Source: Flavobacteriales bacterium (GTDB lineage: Bacteria; Bacteroidota; Bacteroidia; NS11-12g; UBA955). Taken from it: a stretch of 64,000 nucleotides of DNA. The stretch is taken from positions 1 through 64,000 of the forward strand of contig CANFLS010000008.1 in NCBI GenBank assembly GCA_947447955.1, given 5' to 3'. Numbering within the stretch: the stretch's first letter is position 1; each line of letters starts with the position of its first letter. Under the pieces are notes generated by a model, which was not told where the DNA came from, did no database searches, and saw nothing but the letters and a program-made list of their open reading frames with translations. Both the position numbers and the translations under genes were made by a program. Positions 1 to 9,305 of the stretch are shown here, one piece after another.

Positions 1-1
1 A

Positions 2-973
2 AACATGTTGGGTGGTACATTGGTAACAATTCAAACCGGTGAAGCAGGCAAATTGGTAAATAAAGTTTTGGTTGCCCAAGATGTATTCTACCCTGGCGCT
101 AACGAACCAAAAGAATATTACATGAGTGTTCTTCTTGACCGTCAAAAGAAACAAAATGTAATCATCTATACTACCGAAGGTGGAATGGATATTGAAGAAG
201 TTGCGGAACACAATCCTGAAAAAATTCACAGAGAATGGATTAACCCAGCAACTGGTTTACAACCTTTCCAAGCGAGAAAAATTGCTTTCAATCTTGGTCT
301 TGAAGGAAAAGCATTCAAAGAAATGGTAACTTTCGTAACTGCCCTTTACAGAGCTTACGATGAAACCGATTCTGCGATGTTTGAAATTAACCCTGTATTA
401 AAAACTTCTGACGATAAAATCATTGCCGTTGACGCCAAAGTAGACCTTGACGACAACGCATTATACCGCCATAAAGACTTCTTAGAATTGCGCGATTTGG
501 CTGAAGAAGACCCAACTGAGGTTGAAGCAGGTAAATACAACCTTAACTATGTAAAACTTGACGGTAACGTGGGTTGCATGGTAAACGGTGCAGGTTTGGC
601 AATGGCTACTATGGACATTATCAAATTAAGCGGTGGTGAACCAGCGAATTTCTTAGACGTTGGAGGTACTGCAAACGCTGAAACGGTTGAAGCTGGCTTT
701 AGAATAATCATGAGCGATCCTAACGTGAAAGCAATTTTGATCAATATCTTTGGTGGTATTGTTCGTTGCGACCGTGTTGCAAATGGTGTTGTGGAAGCTT
801 ACCGTAAAATTGGTGACGTTCAAATTCCTATCATTGTTCGTTTACAAGGAACAAATGCTGAAGAAGCAAAAAGAATCATCGATGAAAGTGGCTTGAAAGT
901 GTACTCTGCAATTGCATTGCACGAAGCTGCTGATTTGGTTGAACAAGTTCTTAACGGTTCTTTAACAGCGTAA
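2..973 (+). CDS. sucC: Succinyl-CoA synthetase beta subunit (5' partial)
   Basis: This is the beta subunit of the TCA-cycle enzyme that interconverts succinyl-CoA and succinate with NTP formation, working with SucD. The frame is open to the window's left edge, so roughly 75-80 N-terminal residues, including the start of the ATP-grasp fold, lie outside. Visible are the metal-binding EINPVL segment, the [15 protein letters not shown] stretch, the ligase-domain motif [11 protein letters not shown] and the loop NIFGGIVRC that faces the phosphohistidine of SucD. The first ATG inside the window is an internal Met, not the start. The gene ends in a clear intrinsic terminator and sucD is not downstream. 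Family assignment is certain from these motifs. Confidence 0.97.
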   Translation, partial: NMLGGTLVTIQTGEAGKLVNKVLVAQDVFYPGANEPKEYYMSVLLDRQKKQNVIIYTTEGGMDIEEVAEHNPEKIHREWINPATGLQPFQARKIAFNLGLEGKAFKEMVTFVTALYRAYDETDSAMFEINPVLKTSDDKIIAVDAKVDLDDNALYRHKDFLELRDLAEEDPTEVEAGKYNLNYVKLDGNVGCMVNGAGLAMATMDIIKLSGGEPANFLDVGGTANAETVEAGFRIIMSDPNVKAILINIFGGIVRCDRVANGVVEAYRKIGDVQIPIIVRLQGTNAEEAKRIIDESGLKVYSAIALHEAADLVEQVLNGSLTA

Positions 974-994
974 TTTAAAACATAAACATATTCT

Positions 995-1022
995 AAAGGC
1001 CGCCCTTGGGTGGCCTTTTTTT
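995..1022 (+). terminator. Intrinsic terminator after sucC
   Basis: A GC-rich hairpin (AAAGGCCGCCC, loop TT, GGGTGGCCTTT) is followed by a run of seven T residues about 20 nt after the sucC stop. Confidence 0.9.
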
Positions 1023-1100
1023 ATGCAATTCACATTTGTGGAAAGCCTTTGCTATTTGTTTACATAATTTATTACAAACTTTGTAGTACTTTATTCCAAA

Positions 1101-2036
1101 ATGCTGTCGACCCTTCTTTTTTCAGTACTTTCATTTATCCCCACAGATCCGGGAATAAAAGATCGTACCCAAGATAGTTCTAAAAATAAAAGCTGGGTAT
1201 ACGGTGCAGATTTTAAGGCGAATTTTTCATTGGCAAACTCATCACCGAACTGGACGAGTGGAGCGTCAAATAACATTACCATTACAGGTATTGTCAATGC
1301 TTATGCCTATTTGAAAAAAAATAAAATGAGCTGGGATAATTCCTTCAAAATGAACCTAGGTCTTATTGCAAACCGTCAAAGTGATATTTTTGGGGAGGGA
1401 TATTGGAGCATGCGTAAAAATATAGACAACTTATTCCTAGACAGCAAATTCGGTCATGAGTTTCCCGAATATCCTTCATTATCTATTTACGGAGGATTGA
1501 ATTTTCAGACCCAAATGCTGAATGGATTTGTTTATGGGAAGGACATGACAGGCAGAGAAACCAAAACACTTACATCCAGTTTTTTAAGTCAAGGTCAAAC
1601 ACAATTGGCAATTGGAACTGAAAACAAATTCAGCCAAACCTATTATATTCGTTTGGGATATTTGGCTTTAAAGCAAACCTATCTGATTAACCAGAATTTA
1701 TATATCAGCAGACAAGAAGAAACAATTGCCAGGGTAAAAAGAGGCCAGTTTGTTGATAATGAAATTGGAATGCAAGTTCAAATGGGTGCAAATAAATTTC
1801 TTGACGCCAATAAAATCTTTTCAATGAAATTCAACTATTTGGGATTTTTACCTTACCAATCTAAGCAAGCCCTGCTAGATAGCCGTATAGACATGAGTAT
1901 TTTGGCTAAAATTACCAAATATGTCAACTTTAACTATACCCTCATTGCCCTTTTCGATAAGGATTTGGTGAAACCAGGTGCTTCTGCTTGGCAAAACAGT
2001 TGGGTATTCGGAATTGGGTACCTCTACCGAATTTAA
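1101..2036 (+). CDS. DUF3078-type outer-membrane beta-barrel protein
   Basis: A 311-residue protein with a short hydrophobic N-terminus that looks like a signal peptide, followed by alternating aromatic and polar strands typical of an outer-membrane barrel. Recognisable segments are [18 protein letters not shown], the [11 protein letters not shown] strand and a C-terminal strand ending in GIGYLYRI. This pattern matches the Bacteroidota family DUF3078, whose function is unknown. It stands alone between the sucC terminator and prfC, and its stop overlaps the prfC stop as TTAA. A degenerate -7 element (AAACTTTG) lies about 20 nt upstream of the ATG. The family call is from sequence resemblance; the barrel is inferred. 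Confidence 0.75.
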   Translation: MLSTLLFSVLSFIPTDPGIKDRTQDSSKNKSWVYGADFKANFSLANSSPNWTSGASNNITITGIVNAYAYLKKNKMSWDNSFKMNLGLIANRQSDIFGEGYWSMRKNIDNLFLDSKFGHEFPEYPSLSIYGGLNFQTQMLNGFVYGKDMTGRETKTLTSSFLSQGQTQLAIGTENKFSQTYYIRLGYLALKQTYLINQNLYISRQEETIARVKRGQFVDNEIGMQVQMGANKFLDANKIFSMKFNYLGFLPYQSKQALLDSRIDMSILAKITKYVNFNYTLIALFDKDLVKPGASAWQNSWVFGIGYLYRI

Positions 2037-3607
2037 TGTTCGCTGGTGGTGTGGAACTTGATATCTGGATATTTGTCAATCGCAGTTCTTAAAATATATC
2101 CAGTTTCAGCCAAAAACACAGGTCTACCATCTTTGTCGTAAGCGATGTTATTTTGACGGTACTTCATAAAGTCTTTCAAATCGGCTTCAGAACCAGTCAT
2201 CCAGCAAGCTTTGTTGATTACCCGCGCTTCAAACCTACATTTTGCATTGTATTCATGCTCAAGTCGATATTGCAATACTTCAAATTGTAGTTCACCCACA
2301 GTTCCAACAAATTTTCTGCTACCCATTTCTTGAACGAACAAACTTGCCAAACCTTCATCGGTTAATTGCTGAATGCCTTTTTCCAATTGCTTGCTTTTCA
2401 TTGGATCAAGATTGATCAACTCTTTGAAAATCTCAGGTGAAAAACTTGGAATTCCTTTGTAAGTGAAGTTTTCGCCTTCGGTTAATGTATCGCCAATTTT
2501 GAAGTTTCCTGTGTCATACAAACCAACAACGTCGCCGGGATATGCATCTTCCATCACCTCCTTTGATTGGGCTAAAAACATATAGGGATTTGCAAATTTG
2601 AATTGCTTTTCCAATCGAACATGTTTGTAGTTTTTATTTCTCTCAAACTTACCAGAGCAAACGCGCAAAAACGCAATTCTATCGCGGTGTTTTGGATCTA
2701 AATTGGCGTGTATTTTAAAAACAAATCCTGAAAATTTAGGTTCGTTTGGTGCAACTTCTCTGAGAGATGTGGCACGAGGCAATGGATTTGGAGCTATTTC
2801 AACAAACGTATCTAGCAATTCTTGAATACCAAAGTTATTCAACGCCGAACCAAAGAAAACAGGAGCAATTTGAGCATCGAGATAATAATCCATATCCAAA
2901 TCGCCGTAAACGCCTTCAATGAGTTCAACATCTTCGCGCAACTTAGAAACGTCTTTGGCATTCAAAATACCGTCTAATTTGGCGTCGTTTACCCCATCAA
3001 TTTTAATCATGTCGTCAGCCTTCTTTGTTTTGTTACTTTCAAACAAATTCAACGTCTGATTATGCAATAAATACACCCCTTTAAAGTCTCTACCGCCATT
3101 AATTGGCCAACTCAACGGGTGTACACCAATATTCAATTTTTCTTCTAATTCATCTAACAAATCGAATGGATCTTTACCATCACGGTCCATTTTATTGATA
3201 AAAACAATCACTGGAGTTTTGCGCATTCTACAAACCTCCATCAAACGTTCGGTTTGTTCCTCTACCCCTTTCACACAGTCAATCACCAAGATTACACTAT
3301 CAACAGCCGTTAAAGTTCTGTAGGTATCTTCAGCAAAATCTTTGTGACCAGGAGTATCCAAAATATTCACCCAGCTATTTTTATACGGAAATGTCATTAC
3401 CGAAGTAGCAACCGAAATACCACGTTGCTTTTCAATTTCCATGAAATCTGAAGCAGCGGTTTTTGTAATTTTATTCGATTTTACCGCACCCGCTGTTTGA
3501 ATTTGACCACCAAATAAAAGAAACTTCTCTGTTAAGGTAGTTTTACCAGCATCAGGATGCGAAATAATAGCAAAGGTTTTTCTTTTGGCAATTTCCGATT
3601 CGTACAT
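2033..3607 (-). CDS. prfC: Peptide chain release factor 3
   Basis: RF3 is a translational GTPase that recycles RF1 and RF2 after peptide release. The 524-residue length is normal. The G domain shows the P-loop SHPDAGKTT (residues 16-24), DTPGH (85-89) and NKMD (139-142), followed by domain II and the RF3 C-terminal domain. The SHPDAGKTT loop with the long insert after NKMD separates it from EF-G, EF-Tu and TypA. The start at 3607 is supported by a perfect -7 element TAACTTTG that ends 7 nt upstream, so the mRNA is probably near-leaderless. It is divergent from the acetyltransferase gene and convergent with the DUF3078 gene. Confidence 0.96.
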   Translation of the reverse strand: MYESEIAKRKTFAIISHPDAGKTTLTEKFLLFGGQIQTAGAVKSNKITKTAASDFMEIEKQRGISVATSVMTFPYKNSWVNILDTPGHKDFAEDTYRTLTAVDSVILVIDCVKGVEEQTERLMEVCRMRKTPVIVFINKMDRDGKDPFDLLDELEEKLNIGVHPLSWPINGGRDFKGVYLLHNQTLNLFESNKTKKADDMIKIDGVNDAKLDGILNAKDVSKLREDVELIEGVYGDLDMDYYLDAQIAPVFFGSALNNFGIQELLDTFVEIAPNPLPRATSLREVAPNEPKFSGFVFKIHANLDPKHRDRIAFLRVCSGKFERNKNYKHVRLEKQFKFANPYMFLAQSKEVMEDAYPGDVVGLYDTGNFKIGDTLTEGENFTYKGIPSFSPEIFKELINLDPMKSKQLEKGIQQLTDEGLASLFVQEMGSRKFVGTVGELQFEVLQYRLEHEYNAKCRFEARVINKACWMTGSEADLKDFMKYRQNNIAYDKDGRPVFLAETGYILRTAIDKYPDIKFHTTSEH

Positions 3608-3614
3608 AAAGGCG

Positions 3615-3622
3615 CAAAGTTA
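3615..3622 (-). promoter_or_regulatory. -7 promoter element of prfC
   Basis: TAACTTTG on the minus strand matches the Bacteroidota consensus TAnnTTTG and ends 7 nt before the prfC ATG. Confidence 0.7.
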
Positions 3623-3644
3623 CATAAATTGATTTAGATGAATT

Positions 3645-3652
3645 TAGTTTTG
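3645..3652 (+). promoter_or_regulatory. -7 promoter element of the GNAT gene
   Basis: TAGTTTTG matches TAnnTTTG. It lies downstream of the ATG at 3638, so that ATG is not transcribed from it; this supports the start at 3677. Confidence 0.65.
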
Positions 3653-3676
3653 TTTCTCTTTCCTTACCTTCGTAGT

Positions 3677-4174
3677 ATGTCATCGGTTATTATTGAAAAT
3701 GCAACAAAAAACGATATCCCTCAAATTTTGGATATTGTAAATCATTATATAGAAAATGATACCTGCATTTACGATTTAGAACCAAGAGCGCTTGAAAAAC
3801 AAATGGAATGGTTTGAAAACCAAACTTCTAACAACTACCCTGTTTTGGTGGCCAAAATCAACAATCAATTGATTGGATTTGCTTCTTATTCGCAATTTAG
3901 ACCCAAGGTGGGATATAAATTCTGCATGGAACATTCAGTTTATGTAGCACATAATCAAAAAGGAAATGGCGTTGGAAAAATGCTTTTGCAAGATTTAATT
4001 AAAATTGCTGAAGAACAAAAAATCCATACACTCATAGGGGGAATTGATGCCAACAACCAAAATAGCATTGAATTTCACAAACAATTTGGATTTGAAATTG
4101 TAGGTCGAATGAACGAAGTTGGTTATAAATTTAACCGTTGGCTCGATTTGGTTTGGATGCAAAAAACGATTTAA
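3677..4174 (+). CDS. GNAT N-acetyltransferase, phosphinothricin acetyltransferase-like
   Basis: A single GNAT domain of 165 residues that transfers an acetyl group from acetyl-CoA to an amine. The pattern resembles the Pat/YncA group: the N-terminal segment NDIPQILDIVNHYI, a strand SVYVAHNQKGNGVGKMLL containing the acetyl-CoA loop (QKGNGVGK), and GGIDANNQNSIEFHKQFGF near the end. The natural substrate is unknown; relatives acetylate phosphinothricin, methionine sulfoximine or other amino-acid analogues. An in-frame ATG at 3638 would add 13 hydrophobic residues, but the -7 element at 3645-3652 lies inside that extension, so I chose 3677. Three nt separate its stop from the convergent AlkB-like gene. 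Confidence 0.85.
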   Translation: MSSVIIENATKNDIPQILDIVNHYIENDTCIYDLEPRALEKQMEWFENQTSNNYPVLVAKINNQLIGFASYSQFRPKVGYKFCMEHSVYVAHNQKGNGVGKMLLQDLIKIAEEQKIHTLIGGIDANNQNSIEFHKQFGFEIVGRMNEVGYKFNRWLDLVWMQKTI

Positions 4175-4177
4175 GAA

Positions 4178-5236
4178 TTACAATCCGTTTTCCGAATTAA
4201 ATTTCTTCACCAAAGGATTCATTACCCTAACCCACAGCGGGTAAACCAAACTCAAAACCATCATTCCAGGATAACCAGTAGGCATTTGCGGCGCATTTTC
4301 AAGACTCCTTAATTCTTGGTATTTCTTGGTAGATTTGGCGTGGTGATCGGAATGCCTCGACAATTCAAACAGCAACAATCGGCCAATAATATGATTGGAA
4401 TTCCATGAATGTTTTTCAGTTACAATTTCATACAACCCCGATTCTGTTTTTTGCCTTACCAATCCGTAGTGTTCGATGTAATTAATGGTTTCTAAAAGAA
4501 TAGCTCCTAAAAAACCAGACAGCCTCATCATTATTGCGGCCTCAAGTCCCCCAAGAAAATAAATCCCTATTAAAAAACCCAACTGAATCAATTGAAATTG
4601 CAACATTTGATTTGAGGGATGAAATTTAGGCAGATTCAATCGTTTTAGCCTTTCAAACTCCAAATTCCACGCCGAAATCCAAACAAAAAACATAGACCTA
4701 AACCAAAACGAGTAAATAGGTTCATTGTAGCGCCCAGAAGAAGGATCTTCAGGAGTACCAACATATTTGTGATGCCCTCGGTTATGTTCAATGAAAAACT
4801 GCATATAAAAAGAGGTCAACAGCAATGTTTTTGCTAAAAATTGATCTAGCCAATTTGGCCTATGGCCGAGTTCATGGGCCACATTGATTCCATAAGTGCC
4901 ACACATAATTCCCATGGCAAATGCTTTTCCAAATAACTCTAAGTAAGAATGATTAATTGACAAATGCGCATCGGTAATATACCAGTAAACAAAAAACAGA
5001 TGAATGGGAACAACTGCATAAATTACGATGTCGTACATTTTGTTGTCTACTGCATTTTGGGCTAAATCGTCTTGACCGAATTTACCACCGTGGTTTAAAA
5101 TTAATTCTAGAATGGGAATGATTCCAAACACAAAAAACGCAGCAAACCAAGTCATGAGTCCTTGCGATTGAAACGAAATTGCCACGGAAGCGGCTGGCAA
5201 TAATGAAATAATATAGCGAAAAGGTATAAAATTCAT
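4178..5236 (-). CDS. alkB: AlkB-type membrane di-iron alkane 1-monooxygenase
   Basis: An integral-membrane non-haem di-iron hydroxylase of 352 residues. It carries the family's histidine boxes: HELGHR, EHNRGHHKYVGTPEDPSS, NYIEHYGL and RHSDHHA, set among hydrophobic helices. Characterised AlkB proteins hydroxylate the terminal carbon of alkanes using electrons from rubredoxin. NYIEHYGL, which distinguishes AlkB from fatty-acid desaturases, is present. No rubredoxin, rubredoxin reductase or AlkS-type regulator lies nearby, so redox partners must be elsewhere. The true substrate, n-alkane or another hydrophobic chain, cannot be read from sequence. The gene is monocistronic, convergent with the GNAT gene and divergent from typA. 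Confidence 0.92.
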   Translation of the reverse strand: MNFIPFRYIISLLPAASVAISFQSQGLMTWFAAFFVFGIIPILELILNHGGKFGQDDLAQNAVDNKMYDIVIYAVVPIHLFFVYWYITDAHLSINHSYLELFGKAFAMGIMCGTYGINVAHELGHRPNWLDQFLAKTLLLTSFYMQFFIEHNRGHHKYVGTPEDPSSGRYNEPIYSFWFRSMFFVWISAWNLEFERLKRLNLPKFHPSNQMLQFQLIQLGFLIGIYFLGGLEAAIMMRLSGFLGAILLETINYIEHYGLVRQKTESGLYEIVTEKHSWNSNHIIGRLLLFELSRHSDHHAKSTKKYQELRSLENAPQMPTGYPGMMVLSLVYPLWVRVMNPLVKKFNSENGL

Positions 5237-5351
5237 AGCGAATACAATAATAGCAAATAAGATAAATATATATTGTTTTTTTATTATTATTCACAAAAAA
5301 GATTGAGTTATGATATAAATTCACGAAATTTGCGCAATTTTTAATTTGAAC

Positions 5352-7163
5352 ATGTCTTCACTGCGCAACATTGCAATCATTGCACACGTTGACCACGGTA
5401 AAACTACTTTGGTCGACAAAATGCTTCACCAAGCCCAACTTTTTCGTGAGAATCAAGAAGTTGGAGAATTAATTCTCGACAACAACGATTTAGAGCGTGA
5501 GCGTGGTATTACCATTCTTGCTAAAAACGTAAGTGTTATTTGGAAGGGTACTAAAATTAACATCATTGACACTCCAGGTCACGCCGATTTCGGTGGTGAG
5601 GTTGAACGTGTGTTAAATATGTGTGATGGTGTATTGCTTTTGGTTGATGCATTTGAAGGCCCAATGCCTCAAACTCGTTTTGTATTGCAAAAAGCTCTTG
5701 CTCTTGGTAAAAAACCTATTGTTGTAATTAACAAAGTAGACAAACCAAACTGCGATCCTGACAAAACCCATGACGATATTTTCGATTTGTTTTTCAATTT
5801 GGAAGCAAACGAAGACCAGTTAGATTTTACTACCGTTTTCGGTTCTGGTAAAAATGGTTGGTTTGGTCCTGACTTCAGAACTCCTACAGAAGATTTATCT
5901 TTTTTGATGGATACGATTATCAACGTAATTCCTGAGCCTATCGTTGAAGAAGGAACAGTTCAATTGCAAATTACTAGCTTAGATTTCAGCAGTTATACGG
6001 GTCGTATTGCGGTTGGTAGATTGAAGCGCGGACATTTGAAAGAGAACATGCCTATTACTTTGGTAAAAAGAGATGGTAAACTTGAGCGTCAGCGTGTTAA
6101 AGAACTTTATACCTTCAGCGGACTTGGTAAATTAAAAACTACTGAAGTTTTTGCGGGGGACATTTGTGCAATTACAGGGATTGAAAACTTTGAAATTGGC
6201 GATACCATTGCCGATTTTGAAAACCCAGAAGCATTGCCAACAATGAAAATTGATGAGCCAACAATGAGTATGTTGTTTGCCATTAATAACTCTCCTTTCT
6301 TTGGTAAAGAAGGAAAACACGTTACTTCACAAAAAATTCGTGAGCGTTTATATAAAGAAACTGAGAAAAACTTGGCATTGAGAGTAGAAGATACAAACAG
6401 TGCAGATCAATTCTTGGTTTTTGGTAGAGGTATTCTTCACTTAGGCGTATTGGTTGAAACCATGCGTAGAGAAGGTTACGAATTACAAGTAGGACAACCT
6501 CGTGTAATCTTGAAAGAAATTGACGGAAAAAAACATGAGCCTATTGAAATTTTAACAGTTGACGTTCCTGAACATCACAGTGGCAAAGTAATTGAATACG
6601 TAAGCCAACGTAAAGGTGAAATGTTGAGTATGTTGCCAAAAGGCGACATGGTAAGATTAGAGTTTGAAATTCCTTCAAGAGGTTTGATGGGATTAAGAAA
6701 CAACTTACTTACAGCTACCCAAGGTGAAGCAATTATGGCCCACCGTTTCAAAGCATTTGAACCATGGAAAGGCACTATGCCAACCCGTATCAATGGTGTT
6801 TTGATTTCTAAAGACAAAGGATTTTCTACTGGATACAGTATGGATAAATTGAAAGACCGTGGAAATTACTTTATCCATCCAGGTGCTGATATTTATACGG
6901 GTCAAATTGTAGGTGAACACATTAAACCAGGAGATTTGGTTTTGAATTTGTGTACTGCAAAACAAATGACCAACTTCCGTGCTGCAGGTAAAGACGATAA
7001 TACCGTTTTGGCGCCACCAAAAGAATTCAACTTAGAAGAGGCAATGGAATACATTCAAGAGGACGAATATGTAGAGGTAACACCTGAAAATATTCGCTTG
7101 AGAAAAATCATCCTTGACGAAAATGAACGCAAACGTGCAGGTAGTAAAGCATTACTTGGATAA
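5352..7163 (+). CDS. typA: Translational GTPase TypA/BipA
   Basis: TypA is a ribosome-associated GTPase with roles in ribosome assembly and stress or low-temperature growth. The protein is 603 residues, the usual size. It begins [19 protein letters not shown], with the P-loop at residues 11-19, followed by the switch I region RERGITI, DTPGH and NKVD, then EF-G-like domains and the TypA-specific C-terminal domain. A TTG six nt upstream is in frame but the ATG at 5352 matches the family start. The gene stands alone, 33 nt before lpdA. Confidence 0.97.
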   Translation: MSSLRNIAIIAHVDHGKTTLVDKMLHQAQLFRENQEVGELILDNNDLERERGITILAKNVSVIWKGTKINIIDTPGHADFGGEVERVLNMCDGVLLLVDAFEGPMPQTRFVLQKALALGKKPIVVINKVDKPNCDPDKTHDDIFDLFFNLEANEDQLDFTTVFGSGKNGWFGPDFRTPTEDLSFLMDTIINVIPEPIVEEGTVQLQITSLDFSSYTGRIAVGRLKRGHLKENMPITLVKRDGKLERQRVKELYTFSGLGKLKTTEVFAGDICAITGIENFEIGDTIADFENPEALPTMKIDEPTMSMLFAINNSPFFGKEGKHVTSQKIRERLYKETEKNLALRVEDTNSADQFLVFGRGILHLGVLVETMRREGYELQVGQPRVILKEIDGKKHEPIEILTVDVPEHHSGKVIEYVSQRKGEMLSMLPKGDMVRLEFEIPSRGLMGLRNNLLTATQGEAIMAHRFKAFEPWKGTMPTRINGVLISKDKGFSTGYSMDKLKDRGNYFIHPGADIYTGQIVGEHIKPGDLVLNLCTAKQMTNFRAAGKDDNTVLAPPKEFNLEEAMEYIQEDEYVEVTPENIRLRKIILDENERKRAGSKALLG

Positions 7164-7171
7164 AAATAACT

Positions 7172-7179
7172 TATATTCG
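7172..7179 (+). promoter_or_regulatory. -7-like promoter element of lpdA
   Basis: TATATTCG is a one-base variant of TAnnTTTG, 17 nt before the lpdA ATG in the short typA-lpdA gap. Confidence 0.45.
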
Positions 7180-7196
7180 CAAAAACATAAATAACC

Positions 7197-8585
7197 ATGA
7201 AATTTGATATAGCTGTCATCGGAAGTGGACCTGGTGGTTACGTAGCTGCCATCCGCGCTTCTCAGTTGGGCAAAAAAGTTGCCATCATCGAAAAAGCCGA
7301 CTTGGGCGGAGTTTGCTTAAACTGGGGTTGTATTCCAACCAAAGCACTTTTAAAAAGTGCCCAAGTTTTTGATTACATCAACCACGCTGCAGATTATGGA
7401 ATTACCGTTGGTGAATTCAAATCTGACTTCGATGGTATGGTAAAACGTAGCCGCGGAGTTGCCGATGGAATGAGCAAAGGAATTGCCTTCTTAATGAAGA
7501 AGAACAAAATTGAAGTCATCAAAGGAAGTGCTAAACTGGCCGGAAAAGGCAAAGTTTCTGTTACAGATGCTGATGGAAAATCTTCAATTGTTGAAGCTGA
7601 CCATATTATTTTGGCTACTGGTGCCCGTGCGCGTGAACTTCCAACCGTGAAAATGGATGGCACACACGTAATTGGATACCGTGAAGCTATGGTATTGCCA
7701 AAACAACCTAAAGAAATGGTAATCATTGGTTCAGGTGCAATTGGAATGGAGTTCGCATACTTCTACAATACCATTGGAACTAAAGTAACTATCGTTGAAT
7801 TTATGAACCGCATTCTTCCAATTGAAGACGAAGACGTTTCTAAAGCAATGGCAACAACCTACAAGAAAAAAGGCGTTACAGTAATGACCGAAAGTAGTGT
7901 TGAAAAAGTTGACGTAGTTGGCGATCGTTGTATCGTAACCGTGAAAACTAAAAATGGCGAAGAAAAACTTGAATGTGATATCGTTTTAAGTGCTGCAGGT
8001 ATTCAAACAAATCTTGAAAACCTTGGACTTGAAGAAATGGGCATCAAAACAGACAAAGGAAAAGTTGTGGTAGATGATTTCTATCAAACTTCTGCTCCTG
8101 GCGTTTACGCCATTGGCGATATCGTTCCTGGTCCTGCGTTGGCCCACGTTGCAAGTGCGGAAGGCATTATTTGCGTTGAAGCAATTGCGGGTCATCACCC
8201 AGAACCGTTAAACTATGGCAATATCCCAGGTTGTACTTATACCCACCCTGAAGTTGCAAGTGTTGGTTTAACTGAAGCTCAAGCAAAAGAAAAAGGAATT
8301 GAAATTCGTGTGGGTAAATTCCCATTCAGCGCAAGCGGTAAAGCTGCTGCTAGCGGTGCAAAAGACGGATTTGTAAAAGTAATTTTCGACAAAAAATATG
8401 GCGAATGGTTAGGCTGCCACATGGTAGGCGAAGGCGTCACCGATTTCATTATTGAAGCAGTTGTTGCCCGTAACCTTGAAACTACAGGTCACGAAATACT
8501 TAAATCTGTTCACCCTCACCCTACAATGAGTGAAGCAGTTATGGAAGCTGTGGCTCAAGCGTATGATGAGTGTATCCACTTATAA
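7197..8585 (+). CDS. lpdA: Dihydrolipoyl dehydrogenase
   Basis: The E3 flavoprotein of 2-oxoacid dehydrogenase complexes, which reoxidises dihydrolipoamide with NAD+. The 462-residue sequence has the FAD-binding GSGPGG (residues 9-14), the redox disulfide in CLNWGC (C40 and C45), a second Rossmann motif GSGAIGMEFA, the FAD motif YAIGD, and the C-terminal HPHPTMSE with catalytic H441 and E446. All catalytic residues are present. No E1 or E2 gene is adjacent, so this is probably a stand-alone E3 shared by several complexes. An intrinsic terminator follows. Confidence 0.98.
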   Translation: MKFDIAVIGSGPGGYVAAIRASQLGKKVAIIEKADLGGVCLNWGCIPTKALLKSAQVFDYINHAADYGITVGEFKSDFDGMVKRSRGVADGMSKGIAFLMKKNKIEVIKGSAKLAGKGKVSVTDADGKSSIVEADHIILATGARARELPTVKMDGTHVIGYREAMVLPKQPKEMVIIGSGAIGMEFAYFYNTIGTKVTIVEFMNRILPIEDEDVSKAMATTYKKKGVTVMTESSVEKVDVVGDRCIVTVKTKNGEEKLECDIVLSAAGIQTNLENLGLEEMGIKTDKGKVVVDDFYQTSAPGVYAIGDIVPGPALAHVASAEGIICVEAIAGHHPEPLNYGNIPGCTYTHPEVASVGLTEAQAKEKGIEIRVGKFPFSASGKAAASGAKDGFVKVIFDKKYGEWLGCHMVGEGVTDFIIEAVVARNLETTGHEILKSVHPHPTMSEAVMEAVAQAYDECIHL

Positions 8586-8605
8586 TACAAACTATTTTTA
8601 TAATC

Positions 8606-8634
8606 AAAAAAGGCCGCGTTTGCGGCCTTTTTTG
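8606..8634 (+). terminator. Intrinsic terminator after lpdA
   Basis: AAAAAGGCCGC, loop GTTT, GCGGCC then TTTTTTT. The next promoter (-7 at 8636-8643) begins immediately after the T-tract, so terminator and promoter are abutted. Confidence 0.9.
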
Positions 8635-8635
8635 T

Positions 8636-8643
8636 TAACTTTG
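8636..8643 (+). promoter_or_regulatory. -7 promoter element of the MBL-fold hydrolase gene
   Basis: TAACTTTG, a perfect TAnnTTTG match ending 7 nt before the ATG at 8651. Confidence 0.7.
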
Positions 8644-8650
8644 CTACCCA

Positions 8651-9286
8651 ATGAAAATTCATCGTTTTACCTTTAATCCTTTACAAGAAAACACCTACAT
8701 CGCTTGGTGTGAAGAAACATTGAACTGTGCCATCTTCGATGCTGGTAATTACGATTACTCTGAACATGAACAAATTCGTGCCTTTATTGATAAATTAGGA
8801 CTCACTCCTACCCAATTGCTTGGTACTCACGCACATATTGACCACATTTTTGGAAATTGGTGGATCAAACAAGTGTATAATATTCCCTATTACCTTCACA
8901 AAGACGATGTAATTATGATTGACAGATCTGAAACCATGGCTTCTCTTTGGAATTTAAATTACACCACCTCTCCCCAACCCGACTTCTTTCTAGAAGGCGG
9001 TCAAACCATTCAAATTGGAATTGGAGAATTGGAAGTTCGTTTTGTGCCAGGACATGCGCCTGGACATGTGGTTTTTGTTTCTCACAAAGATGAATGGGCG
9101 GTTGTTGGCGATACCATTTTTGAGGGAAGTATTGGCAGAACCGACTTACCAGGTGGAAACCACGATTTACTCCTTCAGAAAATCAAAGAAGAAATATTTA
9201 CCCTTCCCGATAATTTCACTCTGTACCCAGGGCATGGGGTTGATACCACTGTAGACAATGAAAAACAAAATAATCCGTTTTTCTAA
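8651..9286 (+). CDS. MBL-fold metallohydrolase, glyoxalase II-like
   Basis: A 211-residue metallo-beta-lactamase-fold hydrolase. Metal ligands are visible as THAHIDH (H60, H62, D64, H65), H135 or H139 in GHAPGH, D154 in GDTIFEGSIGRTDLPGG, and the histidine of YPGHG. The GRTDLPGG loop and short length resemble the YcbL / glyoxalase II-like group, which hydrolyse thioesters such as S-lactoylglutathione in vitro; the substrate in a glutathione-poor Bacteroidota cell is uncertain. Probably transcribed with menD 19 nt downstream. Confidence 0.85.
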   Translation: MKIHRFTFNPLQENTYIAWCEETLNCAIFDAGNYDYSEHEQIRAFIDKLGLTPTQLLGTHAHIDHIFGNWWIKQVYNIPYYLHKDDVIMIDRSETMASLWNLNYTTSPQPDFFLEGGQTIQIGIGELEVRFVPGHAPGHVVFVSHKDEWAVVGDTIFEGSIGRTDLPGGNHDLLLQKIKEEIFTLPDNFTLYPGHGVDTTVDNEKQNNPFF

Positions 9287-9305
9287 TTCATAAAATTAAA
9301 AGCCA

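Noticed and set aside
2-973. sucC as a truncated pseudogene
   Set aside because: The missing N-terminus is due to the window edge; the frame remains open to base 2.
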